Shown here piece by piece: positions 7,890 to 15,961 of a stretch of DNA of 64,000 bases. How positions within the stretch are numbered: the stretch's first letter is position 1; each line of letters starts with the position of its first letter. The notes below the pieces were generated by a model. It saw only the letters and a program-made list of their open reading frames with translations, was not told where the DNA came from and ran no database searches. The stretch lies in the NCBI RefSeq assembly GCF_000717995.1, contig NZ_JODM01000026.1, forward strand, positions 1 to 64,000, in the 5' to 3' direction. This stretch comes from Streptomyces violaceorubidus (GTDB taxonomy: Bacteria > Actinomycetota > Actinomycetes > Streptomycetales > Streptomycetaceae). The position numbers and the translations under genes are program-made.

Positions 7890-8345
7890 GTGCGCGACCG
7901 GTGGCGGGCCGCGATGCGGCTCGCCCTCGTCGAGGCCGGGCGGGCAGCGGAGGGCGGGGACGTGCCCGTCGGCGCCGTCGTGCTGGCACCGGACGGCCGC
8001 ACCGTGCTCTCCGCCGGGCACAACGAACGCGAGGCCACCGGGGACCCGACGGCCCACGCCGAGGTCCTCGCGATCCGGCGGGCGGCGGTGGCGCTGGGCG
8101 AGTGGCGCCTGTCCGGCTGCACGCTGGTCGTGACCCTGGAGCCCTGCACGATGTGCGCGGGCGCGCTCGTGCAGTCCCGCGTGGACCGCGTGGTCTACGG
8201 CGCCCGCGACGACAAGGCGGGCGCGGCCGGGTCCCTGTGGGACGTGGTGCGCGACCGTCGCCTCAACCACCGTCCCGAGGTGATCGAGGGCGTGCTGGCG
8301 GACGACTGCGCGCGGCTGCTCACGGACTTCTTCCGCGACCGCTGA
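7890..8345 (+). CDS. tadA: tRNA adenosine(34) deaminase
   Basis: Zinc deaminase converting A34 to inosine in tRNA-Arg(ACG), whose gene also lies in this window at 33884-33956. Motifs: HAE in PTAHAEVLAIR (zinc His and proton-shuttle Glu) and PCTMCAGAL (two zinc Cys). Length 151 residues from GTG 7890 with GAGGAGG about 14 bases upstream; a CTG at 7842 overlapping the previous stop is an alternative start that would add 16 residues. Confidence 0.93.
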   Translation: MRDRWRAAMRLALVEAGRAAEGGDVPVGAVVLAPDGRTVLSAGHNEREATGDPTAHAEVLAIRRAAVALGEWRLSGCTLVVTLEPCTMCAGALVQSRVDRVVYGARDDKAGAAGSLWDVVRDRRLNHRPEVIEGVLADDCARLLTDFFRDR

Positions 8346-8433
8346 ACCGGTCCGGACAGGGCGCCCGGACGGCTGTTCGTCGGTCGCAATACCGATTTCT
8401 GAGCATGCCGCTCCGTGCTGTAAGGTCTGTCTC

Positions 8434-8518
8434 GGTAGCGTGTCCGAGCGGCCGAAGGAGCTCGCCTCGAAAGCGAGTGTGGCGCAAGTCACCGAGGGTT
8501 CAAATCCCTCCGCTACCG
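8434..8518 (+). tRNA. tRNA-Ser(CGA)
   Basis: Cloverleaf with acceptor GGTAGCG/CGCTACC, anticodon stem CTCGC/GCGAG around loop CTCGAAA (anticodon CGA), a long class II variable arm (TGTGGCGCAAGTCACC) and T-loop GGTTCAAATCC. CCA is not encoded. Confidence 0.95.
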
Positions 8519-8523
8519 CTTTT

Positions 8524-8553
8524 GAAGGGCCCCGTCGAAAGACGGGGCCCTTC
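8524..8553 (+). terminator. tRNA-Ser(CGA) terminator
   Basis: Perfect 13-bp stem GAAGGGCCCCGTC / GACGGGGCCCTTC closed by a GAAA tetraloop, five bases after the tRNA. Confidence 0.85.
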
Positions 8554-8606
8554 GTGCGATCATGAGCGACCGAAAGGCGTGCGTCGAAGGGACAGGGGAG
8601 GCCGCG

Positions 8607-8783
8607 GTGGCGGTGAACTCGAAGAAGATCGCCGTCTATGTGGTTGTGGTCTTCGTGCTGTACGTGATCATCACTGATCCGGCCAAGGCAGCCGACTACG
8701 TGCAGATAGGTTTCCAGGGCATATCCGACGCGGCGGGCGCCGTGGGCGACTTCATGACCTGGGCCGCCAACGGAGGAGAGTGA
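8607..8783 (+). CDS. Small membrane protein (58 aa)
   Basis: VAVNSKKIAVYVVVVFVLYV: a short basic N-terminus then one membrane segment, followed by a 35-residue tail ending FMTWAANGGE. GTG 8607 has an excellent site (AGGGGAGG, seven bases upstream). The stop overlaps the next start (TGATG), so it is translationally coupled to the Dabb protein. Family not recognised beyond being common in Streptomyces. Confidence 0.75.
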   Translation: MAVNSKKIAVYVVVVFVLYVIITDPAKAADYVQIGFQGISDAAGAVGDFMTWAANGGE

Positions 8784-9076
8784 TGATCCGCCACCTCGTG
8801 CTGTTCAAGCTGAACGACGGCGTCCGGCGCGACGACCCCCGGGTCGCGGAGGGCGTCGAGGCCTTCCGGGCGCTCGGCGGCCAGATCGACGACCTCCGCT
8901 TCTGGGAGTGCGCCTGGAACATCAGCGACCGGCCCATCGCCTACGACTTCGCCATCAACTCGGCGGTGGACGACGCCGACGCGCTCCAGCGCTACCTCGA
9001 CCACCCGGCGCACCAGGCGGGCGTCGCTCTGTGGCGCGAGTTCGCCACCTGGGTGATCGCCGACTACGAGTTCTAG
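8783..9076 (+). CDS. Dabb (stress-responsive A/B barrel) family protein
   Basis: A 97-residue protein, MIRHLVLFKLNDGVRRDDPR, with the Dabb-domain pattern: MIRHLVLFK strand, central NISDRPIAYDFAI and the YLDHPAHQAG helix containing the conserved HP. Dabb proteins are small dimeric barrels, some enzymes, most uncharacterised. Overlaps the stop of the preceding gene; GGAGGAG is the ribosome site. GTG 8780 is an alternative start. Confidence 0.87.
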   Translation: MIRHLVLFKLNDGVRRDDPRVAEGVEAFRALGGQIDDLRFWECAWNISDRPIAYDFAINSAVDDADALQRYLDHPAHQAGVALWREFATWVIADYEF

Positions 9077-9201
9077 TTCGACCGCGGGTCCCCAGCACGC
9101 CGCGGACCCGCCGCCCAACCCCTTCCCGGCCCCGCGCCCGCCCGGTGCGGGGCCGTTCCGCGTTCACTCAACACGACGTTATGCGGTGCTTGCACACAGT
9201 G

Positions 9202-9209
9202 GACATGTC
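9202..9209. promoter_or_regulatory. GACATGTC palindrome upstream of sigF-like gene
   Basis: An 8-bp perfect palindrome in the sigma gene leader. The same octamer lies upstream of the second sigma gene (10268-10275), with a one-mismatch copy at 10292-10299. Shared regulator is inference. Confidence 0.35.
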
Positions 9210-9229
9210 TTGTGATGCTATGACCGCTT

Positions 9230-10120
9230 TTGACGGATGAGTTGACGGAAGAGTTGACAGATCACGAGGTGGAGTTGACCGTGCCGGCCAGTACTGCGCC
9301 TCAAGCACCGCCCGCGCCGCCCGCCCAGGCCCAGGAGGCTCCCGCGCCGCAGCGCAGCCGGGGTGCCGACACCCGGGCCCTGACCCAGGTGCTCTTCGGC
9401 GAACTGAAGGGCCTCACCCCGGGCACGCCGGAGCACGACCGGGTGCGCGCGGCGCTCATCGAGGCCAACCTCCCGCTGGTGCGCTACGCCGCCGCCCGCT
9501 TCCGCTCCCGCAACGAGCCGATGGAGGACGTCGTCCAGGTCGGCACCATCGGGCTCATCAACGCCATCGACCGCTTCGACCCGGAGCGGGGCGTGCAGTT
9601 CCCGACGTTCGCGATGCCCACGGTGGTCGGGGAGATCAAGCGGTACTTCCGCGACAACGTCCGCACGGTGCACGTACCGCGGCGGCTGCACGAGCTGTGG
9701 GTGCAGGTCAACAGCGCCACCGAGGACCTGACGACCGCCTTCGGGCGCTCCCCGACGACCGCCGAGATCGCCGAGCGGCTGCGCATCACCGAGGAGGAGG
9801 TGCTGTCCTGCATCGAGGCGGGCCGGTCGTACCACGCCACCTCGCTGGAGGCCGCCCAGGAGGGCGACGGGCTGCCCGGGCTGCTCGACCGGCTCGGCTA
9901 CGAGGACCCGGCGCTGGACGGGGTGGAGCACCGGGACCTGGTGCGGCACCTGCTGGTCCAACTCCCCGAGCGGGAGCAGCGGATCCTGCTGCTGCGCTAC
10001 TACAGCAACCTCACACAGTCCCAGATCAGTGCCGAACTCGGCGTCTCCCAGATGCACGTCTCACGGCTGCTGGCGCGCAGTTTCCAGCGGTTGAGGTCCG
10101 CGAACCGGATCGACGCGTAA
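9230..10120 (+). CDS. sigF: SigB/SigF-family RNA polymerase sigma factor
   Basis: A 296-residue sigma factor if TTG 9230 is used; GTG 9269 or GTG 9281 are equally possible. Region 2 is seen as [20 protein letters not shown] and [20 protein letters not shown], region 3 as [20 protein letters not shown], region 4 as [20 protein letters not shown]. By sequence and order it corresponds to S. coelicolor SigF, required late in spore maturation (pigmentation and wall thickness). It is followed by a paralogue on the same strand. Symbol given from recollection of the SigF sequence. Confidence 0.85.
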   Translation: MTDELTEELTDHEVELTVPASTAPQAPPAPPAQAQEAPAPQRSRGADTRALTQVLFGELKGLTPGTPEHDRVRAALIEANLPLVRYAAARFRSRNEPMEDVVQVGTIGLINAIDRFDPERGVQFPTFAMPTVVGEIKRYFRDNVRTVHVPRRLHELWVQVNSATEDLTTAFGRSPTTAEIAERLRITEEEVLSCIEAGRSYHATSLEAAQEGDGLPGLLDRLGYEDPALDGVEHRDLVRHLLVQLPEREQRILLLRYYSNLTQSQISAELGVSQMHVSRLLARSFQRLRSANRIDA

Positions 10121-10267
10121 GCTCGGCCGGGACTCCGGGGGGAGTCGAAAGCGCGAGCGAGAGGTCACCGGGGAGAGCGAATCGCTCACCAGGGCCGTTG
10201 CGGGCGGAATCGGGCTGAAAGCCCATCAGACCCCCTGTTTCCAGGGGGTATTCGCATCTCGGATGTC

Positions 10268-10299
10268 GACATGTCACTACAGCGCGTTGCCGACATGTG
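10268..10299. promoter_or_regulatory. Repeated GACATGT motifs upstream of sigN-like gene
   Basis: GACATGTC at 10268-10275 and GACATGTG at 10292-10299, 24 bases apart. The first is identical to the octamer before the sigF-like gene. Confidence 0.35.
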
Positions 10300-10412
10300 A
10301 CATTCTGCCGGAGACGCGTTTGCCGGGGCTTCGGCTCCGGTATTCAGGTGAAGGCTGCGTTCCCGGCGTGGGAGCGTGTGCCGCGACCGTCCCGCGACCC
10401 AAAGGGGGTGGC

Positions 10413-11396
10413 ATGTCCGCAGAACAGGGCAGCTCGAAGGTGCTCGCGCTCGCGGAGAGCGAGACCGCGCCCGACTCGATCGAGGCGCTCGCCTCCGTCG
10501 AGCCCGTCGGCCCCATCGACTCCGTCGGCCCGGTCGGCTCCGTCGACGGCACTCAGGCCGGCGACGCCGTGTCGGACCTCGACACCGTGCCGGACCTCGA
10601 CACCGTGCCGGCCCAGACCGTCCCGGCCACGGGGGCCATCGACACCCGCACCCTGTCCCGCTCCCTGTTCCTGCGGCTCGCCGCCCTCGACGAGGACAGC
10701 CCCGAGCGTGCCTACGTCCGGGACACCCTGATCGAGCTCAACCTCCCGCTGGTGCGCTACGCCGCCGCCCGCTTCCGCTCCCGCAACGAGCCGATGGAGG
10801 ACATCGTCCAGGTCGGCACCATCGGCCTGATCAAGGCGATCGACCGCTTCGACTGCGAACGGGGCGTGGAGTTCCCGACGTTCGCCATGCCGACCGTCGT
10901 CGGCGAGATCAAGAGGTTCTTCCGCGACACCTCGTGGTCGGTGCGCGTCCCGCGCCGCCTCCAGGAGCTGCGCCTGGCCCTGACGAAGGCCAGCGACGAG
11001 CTGTCCCAGAAGCTGGACCGCTCCCCGACGGTGAGCGAGCTGGCCGCCGTCCTCGGGGTGTCCGAGGAGGACGTCGTCGACGGCCTCGCGGTCGGCAACG
11101 CCTACACCGCCTCGTCGCTGGACTCCCCGGCCCCGGAGGACGACGGCGGCGAGGGCTCGCTGGCGGACCGCCTGGGCTACGAGGACACCGCGCTGGAGGG
11201 CGTGGAGTACCGCGAGTCCCTCAAGCCGCTGCTGGCCAAGCTGCCGCCCCGGGAGCGGCGGATCATCATGCTGCGCTTCTTCGCCAACATGACCCAGTCG
11301 CAGATCGGCGAGGAGGTCGGCATCTCGCAGATGCACGTCTCCCGGCTGCTCACCCGGACCCTGTCGCAGCTGCGGGAAGGGCTCATCTCCGACTGA
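10413..11396 (+). CDS. sigN: SigB/SigF-family RNA polymerase sigma factor (sigN-like)
   Basis: A 327-residue paralogue of the preceding sigma factor, identical over [20 protein letters not shown]. It adds a Pro/Val/Asp-rich N-terminal tail of about 75 residues ([20 protein letters not shown]). Region 4 ends [23 protein letters not shown] 10413 follows AAGGGGGTGG. In S. coelicolor the gene next to sigF is sigN, active in the subapical stem of aerial hyphae; assignment rests on that order and on the sequence. A strong hairpin follows. Confidence 0.83.
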   Translation: MSAEQGSSKVLALAESETAPDSIEALASVEPVGPIDSVGPVGSVDGTQAGDAVSDLDTVPDLDTVPAQTVPATGAIDTRTLSRSLFLRLAALDEDSPERAYVRDTLIELNLPLVRYAAARFRSRNEPMEDIVQVGTIGLIKAIDRFDCERGVEFPTFAMPTVVGEIKRFFRDTSWSVRVPRRLQELRLALTKASDELSQKLDRSPTVSELAAVLGVSEEDVVDGLAVGNAYTASSLDSPAPEDDGGEGSLADRLGYEDTALEGVEYRESLKPLLAKLPPRERRIIMLRFFANMTQSQIGEEVGISQMHVSRLLTRTLSQLREGLISD

Positions 11397-11444
11397 TGCC
11401 CGCCCCGGGAGGGCGGGCAGGACAGACAGGACGGACAGCGCGGC

Positions 11445-11479
11445 GACCGCCGCGGCACCTCGGGGGTGTCGCGGCGGTC
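11445..11479 (+). terminator. Terminator after sigN-like gene
   Basis: Stem GACCGCCGCG / CGCGGCGGTC with an inner CACC/GGTG pairing, 48 bases after the sigma gene stop and before the convergent small gene. Confidence 0.7.
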
Positions 11480-11533
11480 GTCCTCGTCAGTGCCGCCGGT
11501 GCTGTGGCCCGGCGTCAGTGCCGGTGCTGTTGC

Positions 11534-11731
11534 CTAGCCCAGCGCCAGCCAGGCCACGGCCGCGACGACGATCACGGCGGCCACGATGCCGACGATCAGT
11601 CCGACGCGCGGCCCGGAGGTGGCGGCGGGGGCCGCCTGCCGGCTCTGCGGGGCGTCGTCGACGAACGCGCGGAACATCTGGGTGCTGCCTGCGGGGTCGT
11701 TATTGCCCTGGGGGCCCTGGGTGTTAGCCAT
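11534..11731 (-). CDS. Small tail-anchored membrane protein
   Basis: A 65-residue protein, MANTQGPQGNNDPAGSTQMF, ending in one hydrophobic segment (VGLIVGIVAAVIVVAAVAWL) and LALG, so it should sit in the membrane with the N-terminus inside. TAGTGT lies eight bases before ATG 11731, compatible with leaderless expression. No family recognised; convergent with the sigma gene. Confidence 0.7.
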   Translation of the reverse strand: MANTQGPQGNNDPAGSTQMFRAFVDDAPQSRQAAPAATSGPRVGLIVGIVAAVIVVAAVAWLALG

Positions 11732-11836
11732 GGGCCGAGACACTAGCGAATCCGCGACCGGGGCCCAAGTGCGGGGCCGCCCGGCCCTCTTGGCCCGGCC
11801 CACCCGTTACCACCTGCGCATTTACTTTCGCAATAC

Positions 11837-11920
11837 TTGCCTTTGCCAACTTTTTATGCCGCACCGGCCGTTTTTGTTTGCCTGTAGCAACTAACTGATC
11901 CTATGGTTGCCCTAAGCAAC
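11837..11920. promoter_or_regulatory. Three TTGCC-N3/4-GCAAC-like boxes before MarR gene
   Basis: TTGCCTTTGCCAAC (11837-11850), TTGCCTGTAGCAAC (11878-11891) and TTGCCCTAAGCAAC (11907-11920). The last two are clear imperfect palindromes 29 bases apart, the first is weaker. They lie in an AT-rich stretch just upstream of marR and are candidate autoregulatory sites. Confidence 0.6.
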
Positions 11921-11936
11921 GAATCGGGAGGTGCGC

Positions 11937-12437
11937 ATGGCCGGGAGGGCGCAGTACGAGGAGCTGATTCGCCAGTTCAGCGCCTTCGGCGCCGTGAAAC
12001 GGGAGATGGGACGGCTGCTGCCGTCCGACTGTCCCGGCGGCTCCGTCGCCGTACTGACACTGCTCGGCCGGCACGGGGACATGCGCATGAGCAAGCTCGC
12101 GGAGCTCCTCGCGGTCGACATGTCGGTGACCAGCCGCCACGTCGCCCACGGCGCCGAGCGGGGCTGGATCGAACGTCTTCCCGACCCCGCGGACAAACGC
12201 TCGCGCATCCTGCGCCTGACGCCCGCCGGTCAGGACCAGCTCGACGAGATCGCCGAGCGGACCACCCAGCTGCTCTCCCACCGCCTGGGCGACTGGTCCG
12301 ACGACGAGGTCCGCCAGCTCTCCCGGCTCATGGCCCGCCTCAGGGCCAGCTTCGACGACTGCCGGGCCCCCGCGGCCCGGCCTCCCGCACTGTCCGGGGA
12401 CGAACAGTCCACCCGTACACCCGCGATCACCACGTAA
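11937..12437 (+). CDS. MarR family transcriptional regulator
   Basis: A 166-residue winged-helix repressor. Recognition region: MRMSKLAELLAVDMSVTSRH; wing: LPDPADKRSRILRLTPAGQD, both typical of MarR. ATG 11937 follows GGGAGG by six bases. It precedes a DHA2 exporter by 13 bases, so the two form an operon; the repeated TTGCC...GCAAC boxes upstream are the likely operators. The inducing ligand is unknown. Confidence 0.92.
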   Translation: MAGRAQYEELIRQFSAFGAVKREMGRLLPSDCPGGSVAVLTLLGRHGDMRMSKLAELLAVDMSVTSRHVAHGAERGWIERLPDPADKRSRILRLTPAGQDQLDEIAERTTQLLSHRLGDWSDDEVRQLSRLMARLRASFDDCRAPAARPPALSGDEQSTRTPAITT

Positions 12438-12450
12438 GTAAAGGAAGTCC

Positions 12451-15030
12451 ATGGCAACGACCACACCGGCCGGTGTGCGGGCTCATGCCAAGCACGGGGG
12501 AGGCTCCTCCGGAGACGCTCCGATGACGCACCGGCAGATCATGGAGGCATTGTCCGGGCTGCTGCTCGGCATGTTCTGCGCGATCCTGTCCTCGACCATC
12601 GTCACCAACGCCCTGCCCGAGATCATCGGTGACCTCGGCGGTGGCCAGAGCGCCTACACCTGGGTCGTCACGGCCTCGCTGCTGACGATGACCGCCTCCA
12701 CCCCCCTGTGGGGCAAGCTCGCGGACCTGTTCAGCAAGAAGGCCCTGGTCCAGATAGCCCTGATCGTCTACGTCATCGGCTCCGTCGTGGCCGGTCTGGC
12801 GCAGAACCCCGCGATGCTGATCACCGCGCGGGCCATCCAGGGCCTGGGCGCCGGCGGTCTGTCCGCCCTGGCCCAGATCATCATGGCCGCGATGATCGCC
12901 CCGCGTGAGCGCGGGCGCTACTCCGGCTACCTCGGCGCCACCTTCGCCGTCGCCACGGTCGGCGGTCCGCTGCTCGGCGGTGTCATCACCGACACCAGCT
13001 GGCTCGGCTGGCGCTGGTGCCTGTACGTCGGCGTGCCCTTCGCGATCCTCGCGCTGATCGTGCTCCAGAAGACGCTGCACCTGCCGGTGCTCAAGCGGAA
13101 GGTGAAGGTCGACTGGGCCGGCGCCTTCTTCGTCACCGCGGCCGTCTGCCTGCTGCTCGTCTGGGTCACCTTCGCCGACGACAAGTACTCCTGGGTGTCG
13201 TGGCAGACCGGCGCCATGGTCGGCGGCGCGATCGTGCTGACGCTGCTCTTCCTCCTCGTCGAGTCGAGGGCCAGCGAGCCGATCATCCCGCTGCGCCTGT
13301 TCAAGAACCGCACCATCGCCCTGGCCTCGCTGGCCTCGCTGTTCGTCGGTATCGCGATGTTCGCGGGCACCGTCTACTTCAGCCAGTACTTCCAGCTGGC
13401 CCGGGACGAGTCCCCGACCATGTCGGGCGTCATGACGATCCCGATGATCGGCGGCCTGTTCGTCTCGTCCACGGTCTCCGGCATCGTCATCACCAAGACC
13501 GGCAAGTGGAAGAGCTGGCTGCTGGCCGGCGGCGTGCTGCTGACGGCGGGCCTGGGCCTGCTGGGCACCATCCGCTACGACACCGCGTACTGGCACATCG
13601 CCATCTTCATGGCGCTGCTGGGTCTCGGCGTCGGCATGATGATGCAGAACCTGGTGCTCTGCACGCAGAACCAGGTGGAGCCGGGCGACCTGGGCGCCGC
13701 GTCCTCCACGGTCACCTTCTTCCGGTCCCTCGGCGGCGCGGTGGGCGTCTCGGTGCTCGGCTCCATCATGTCGACCCGGATCAGCCACTACGCCTCCGAG
13801 ACCATCGGGCAGCTCAGCCCGCAGGAGCAGGCGGCCGCCGCCAAGGCCTCCGGCAGCGGCGCCATCCCCGACATGGACCTGCTGCCCCACGGCATCCGCG
13901 AGTGGCTGGAGAGCGCCTACGGGCACGGCATCGCCGACATCTTCCTGTACGTCGCGCCGGTCGCCCTGCTCGCCTTCCTGGTGACGCTGTTCATCAAGGA
14001 GGTCCCGCTGCGGACCAAGGGCGCCCTCGCCCAGGCCGCGGAGTCCTCGGCCGAGTCCGCCCCGCCCGTGGCGGGCACCCCCGCTGAGGCCGTCCGCGTC
14101 GCCGACGAGCCGGTCCCGGCCGGTGCGACGGCGGCCCTGCCGGCCACGCCGTCCGGCGACCCGGCCACCGCCCTCGCGTCGGACACCTCGGCCTCCCCGG
14201 CCGCCACGCAGCGGCTCGCCGCCGTTGCCACGGCGACCGGCTCCGGTGAGCCGCAGGCGCCCGTCTCCGGCGGCATCGCGGTACGCGGCTTCGTCCGCGG
14301 CGCCGAGTCCGCCCCGGTTCCGCAGGCCGCGGTCACGCTGATCTCGCTGGCCGGCCGCCAGCTCGGCCGCTCCGTCGCCCAGGCCGACGGCTCCTACGCC
14401 GTCGACGCGCCGAGCGCCGGGTCGTACGTGCTGATCGCCTCCGCCGACGGCTTCCAGCCGCAGGCCTCCACCATCGTCGTCAACGACGAGCCGGTCGCCT
14501 ACGACATCCTGCTCAGCGGCACCAGCGGGCTCACCGGCCTGGTGAAGGCCGTGGAGAGCGGGCAGCCGGTCAAGGACGCCATGGTGATCGTCACCGACGT
14601 GCGCGGAGACCTGCTGGCCAGCGCCGCCACCGGTGAGCAGGGCGAGTTCGCCTTCACCGAGCTGGTGCCGGGCACGGTGACCGTCGCGGTCAACGCCGCC
14701 GGCTACCGGCCCCGCGCCCTGCCGCTGGAGGTCGGCGGCACCGGCGTCACCCGCGTCGAGGTCGACCTCCAGGCCGGTGCCCAGCTCCAGGGCGTCGTGC
14801 GGGCCCCGCACGGTCCGCTGGCCGACGCCCGGGTCACCCTGGTCGACGCGGCGGGCAACGTGATCGGCACGGCCACCACCGGGGCGGACGGGGCGTACGC
14901 CTTCACCGACCTGGACGCCGGTGAGTACACCGTCATCGCGACCGGCTACCCGCCGGTGGCCACCGCCCTGACGGTCGCCGGCCCCGGTGTGGACGGCCAC
15001 GACATCGAGCTCGCCCACCCCGGCGAGTAG
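12451..15030 (+). CDS. DHA2/EmrB-type MFS exporter with three C-terminal carboxypeptidase-regulatory-like repeats
   Basis: An 859-residue drug:proton antiporter. Residues about 30-515 form a 14-helix DHA2 transporter (motif C region PRERGRYSGYLGATFAVATV, preceding RAIQGLGAGGLSA). An Ala/Pro/Thr linker (about 530-605) leads to three beta-sandwich repeats of about 80 residues starting near 606, 693 and 779, each with a (T/A)xADGSYAV or GEFAF-like turn and a G(F/Y)xP motif (DGFQPQASTI, AGYRPRALPL, TGYPPVATAL). With 14 helices the tail would be cytoplasmic. Typical DHA2 proteins stop near 500 residues, so this is a fusion. The next gene carries the same domain. Confidence 0.92.
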   Translation: MATTTPAGVRAHAKHGGGSSGDAPMTHRQIMEALSGLLLGMFCAILSSTIVTNALPEIIGDLGGGQSAYTWVVTASLLTMTASTPLWGKLADLFSKKALVQIALIVYVIGSVVAGLAQNPAMLITARAIQGLGAGGLSALAQIIMAAMIAPRERGRYSGYLGATFAVATVGGPLLGGVITDTSWLGWRWCLYVGVPFAILALIVLQKTLHLPVLKRKVKVDWAGAFFVTAAVCLLLVWVTFADDKYSWVSWQTGAMVGGAIVLTLLFLLVESRASEPIIPLRLFKNRTIALASLASLFVGIAMFAGTVYFSQYFQLARDESPTMSGVMTIPMIGGLFVSSTVSGIVITKTGKWKSWLLAGGVLLTAGLGLLGTIRYDTAYWHIAIFMALLGLGVGMMMQNLVLCTQNQVEPGDLGAASSTVTFFRSLGGAVGVSVLGSIMSTRISHYASETIGQLSPQEQAAAAKASGSGAIPDMDLLPHGIREWLESAYGHGIADIFLYVAPVALLAFLVTLFIKEVPLRTKGALAQAAESSAESAPPVAGTPAEAVRVADEPVPAGATAALPATPSGDPATALASDTSASPAATQRLAAVATATGSGEPQAPVSGGIAVRGFVRGAESAPVPQAAVTLISLAGRQLGRSVAQADGSYAVDAPSAGSYVLIASADGFQPQASTIVVNDEPVAYDILLSGTSGLTGLVKAVESGQPVKDAMVIVTDVRGDLLASAATGEQGEFAFTELVPGTVTVAVNAAGYRPRALPLEVGGTGVTRVEVDLQAGAQLQGVVRAPHGPLADARVTLVDAAGNVIGTATTGADGAYAFTDLDAGEYTVIATGYPPVATALTVAGPGVDGHDIELAHPGE

Positions 15031-15037
15031 CGGAACC

Positions 15038-15095
15038 CCGGCCCGTGGTGGCGTGCGCGCTCTGAGCGGAGGTGCGTGCGCCCACCACGGGCCGG
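15038..15095 (+). terminator. Intrinsic terminator/attenuator between exporter and YceI genes
   Basis: Perfect 14-bp stem CCGGCCCGTGGTGG / CCACCACGGGCCGG with a 30-nt loop, followed by TTTCTTT, eight bases after the exporter stop and 45 bases before the YceI start. Confidence 0.8.
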
Positions 15096-15139
15096 TTTCT
15101 TTACGACCACTTTCTGAGCTTTTGCAGGGAGAAAACGGG

Positions 15140-15961
15140 ATGGGACTGACCGCGAGGATCCGAACGCGGGACGGATGGGCCGTGTCGCACGCGGTCGTCA
15201 CGGTGACCGACATGACCGGCACGCAGGTGCTGCGCGCCGAGGCGGACACCGAGGGGGCCGTGCGGGACACCACCGCGCTGACGCCGGGGGCGTACACCGT
15301 CATCGTCACCGCGGTCGGCTACGCGCCGGCCGCCTCCAGCGCGATCGTCACCGCGAGCGGCCGGGCCGAGGTCGGCACGGTGACGCTGGCCCGCCAGGGC
15401 GGCACCGAACTGCCGCCGCCGGGACCGTGGACGGTCGACCCGGCGCACTCCGGCGTGGCCGCCGTCGCGCAGCACCTGGGCATCTCCAGCGTGCGCGGGC
15501 GTTTCACCGACTTCGCCGCCACCGTCGAGATCGCGCCGGACGACGTCACCAAGTCCCGGGTGGAGGCGGTGATCCGGGCGGCCTCGATCGACACCGGCAA
15601 CGGCATGCGCGACACCCACCTGCGCTCCGCCGACTTCCTGGACGCCGAGCGGTACCCGGAGATCACCTACCGCTCCACCTCGGTGAGCGAGGCGGGCCCC
15701 GACCGCTGGACCGTCCACGGCGAGCTGAGCCTGCACGGGGTCGTCCGCGAGATCGACCTGGACCTGGCCTACCTGGGCACCGGCGCCGACCCCTGGGGCG
15801 GCACCCGGGCGGCCTTCCGCGCGACGACGGAACTGCACCGCGAGGACTTCGCGATGAACTACAACCAGGTCGTCCAGGCCGGCATCGCCACCATCGGCAC
15901 GACGCTCAGGGTCGAGCTGGACATCCAGGCGGTCCAGGGGGAGTCACTTCCGGCCGTGTGA
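15140..15961 (+). CDS. YceI family protein with N-terminal carboxypeptidase-regulatory-like domain
   Basis: A 273-residue protein without signal peptide. Residues 1-85 are one beta-sandwich (GWAVSHAVVTVTDMTGTQVL, ending VGYAPAASSAIVTASGRAEV) like the repeats of the exporter upstream. Residues about 95-273 are a YceI barrel: WTVDPAHSGVAAVAQHLGIS, TYRSTSVSEAGPDRWTVHGE, LSLHGVVREIDLD. YceI proteins bind polyprenoid or other lipophilic molecules in a hydrophobic cavity. The 3' end overlaps the convergent ANTAR gene by 18 bases. ATG 15140 follows AGGGAG. Confidence 0.9.
   Translation: MGLTARIRTRDGWAVSHAVVTVTDMTGTQVLRAEADTEGAVRDTTALTPGAYTVIVTAVGYAPAASSAIVTASGRAEVGTVTLARQGGTELPPPGPWTVDPAHSGVAAVAQHLGISSVRGRFTDFAATVEIAPDDVTKSRVEAVIRAASIDTGNGMRDTHLRSADFLDAERYPEITYRSTSVSEAGPDRWTVHGELSLHGVVREIDLDLAYLGTGADPWGGTRAAFRATTELHREDFAMNYNQVVQAGIATIGTTLRVELDIQAVQGESLPAV

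Noticed and set aside
10231..10251. GGGTAT at 10246 as a SigB/SigN-type promoter for the sigN-like gene
   Set aside because: The -10 match sits in a small hairpin (ACCCCCTG/CAGGGGGT) but no GTTT-like -35 is found 14-16 bases upstream.
12427..15309. 960-codon minus-strand open frame opposite the exporter
   Set aside because: Gly/Asp/Gln/His-rich antisense composition with no domain; the plus strand has MFS and repeat domains with a ribosome site.
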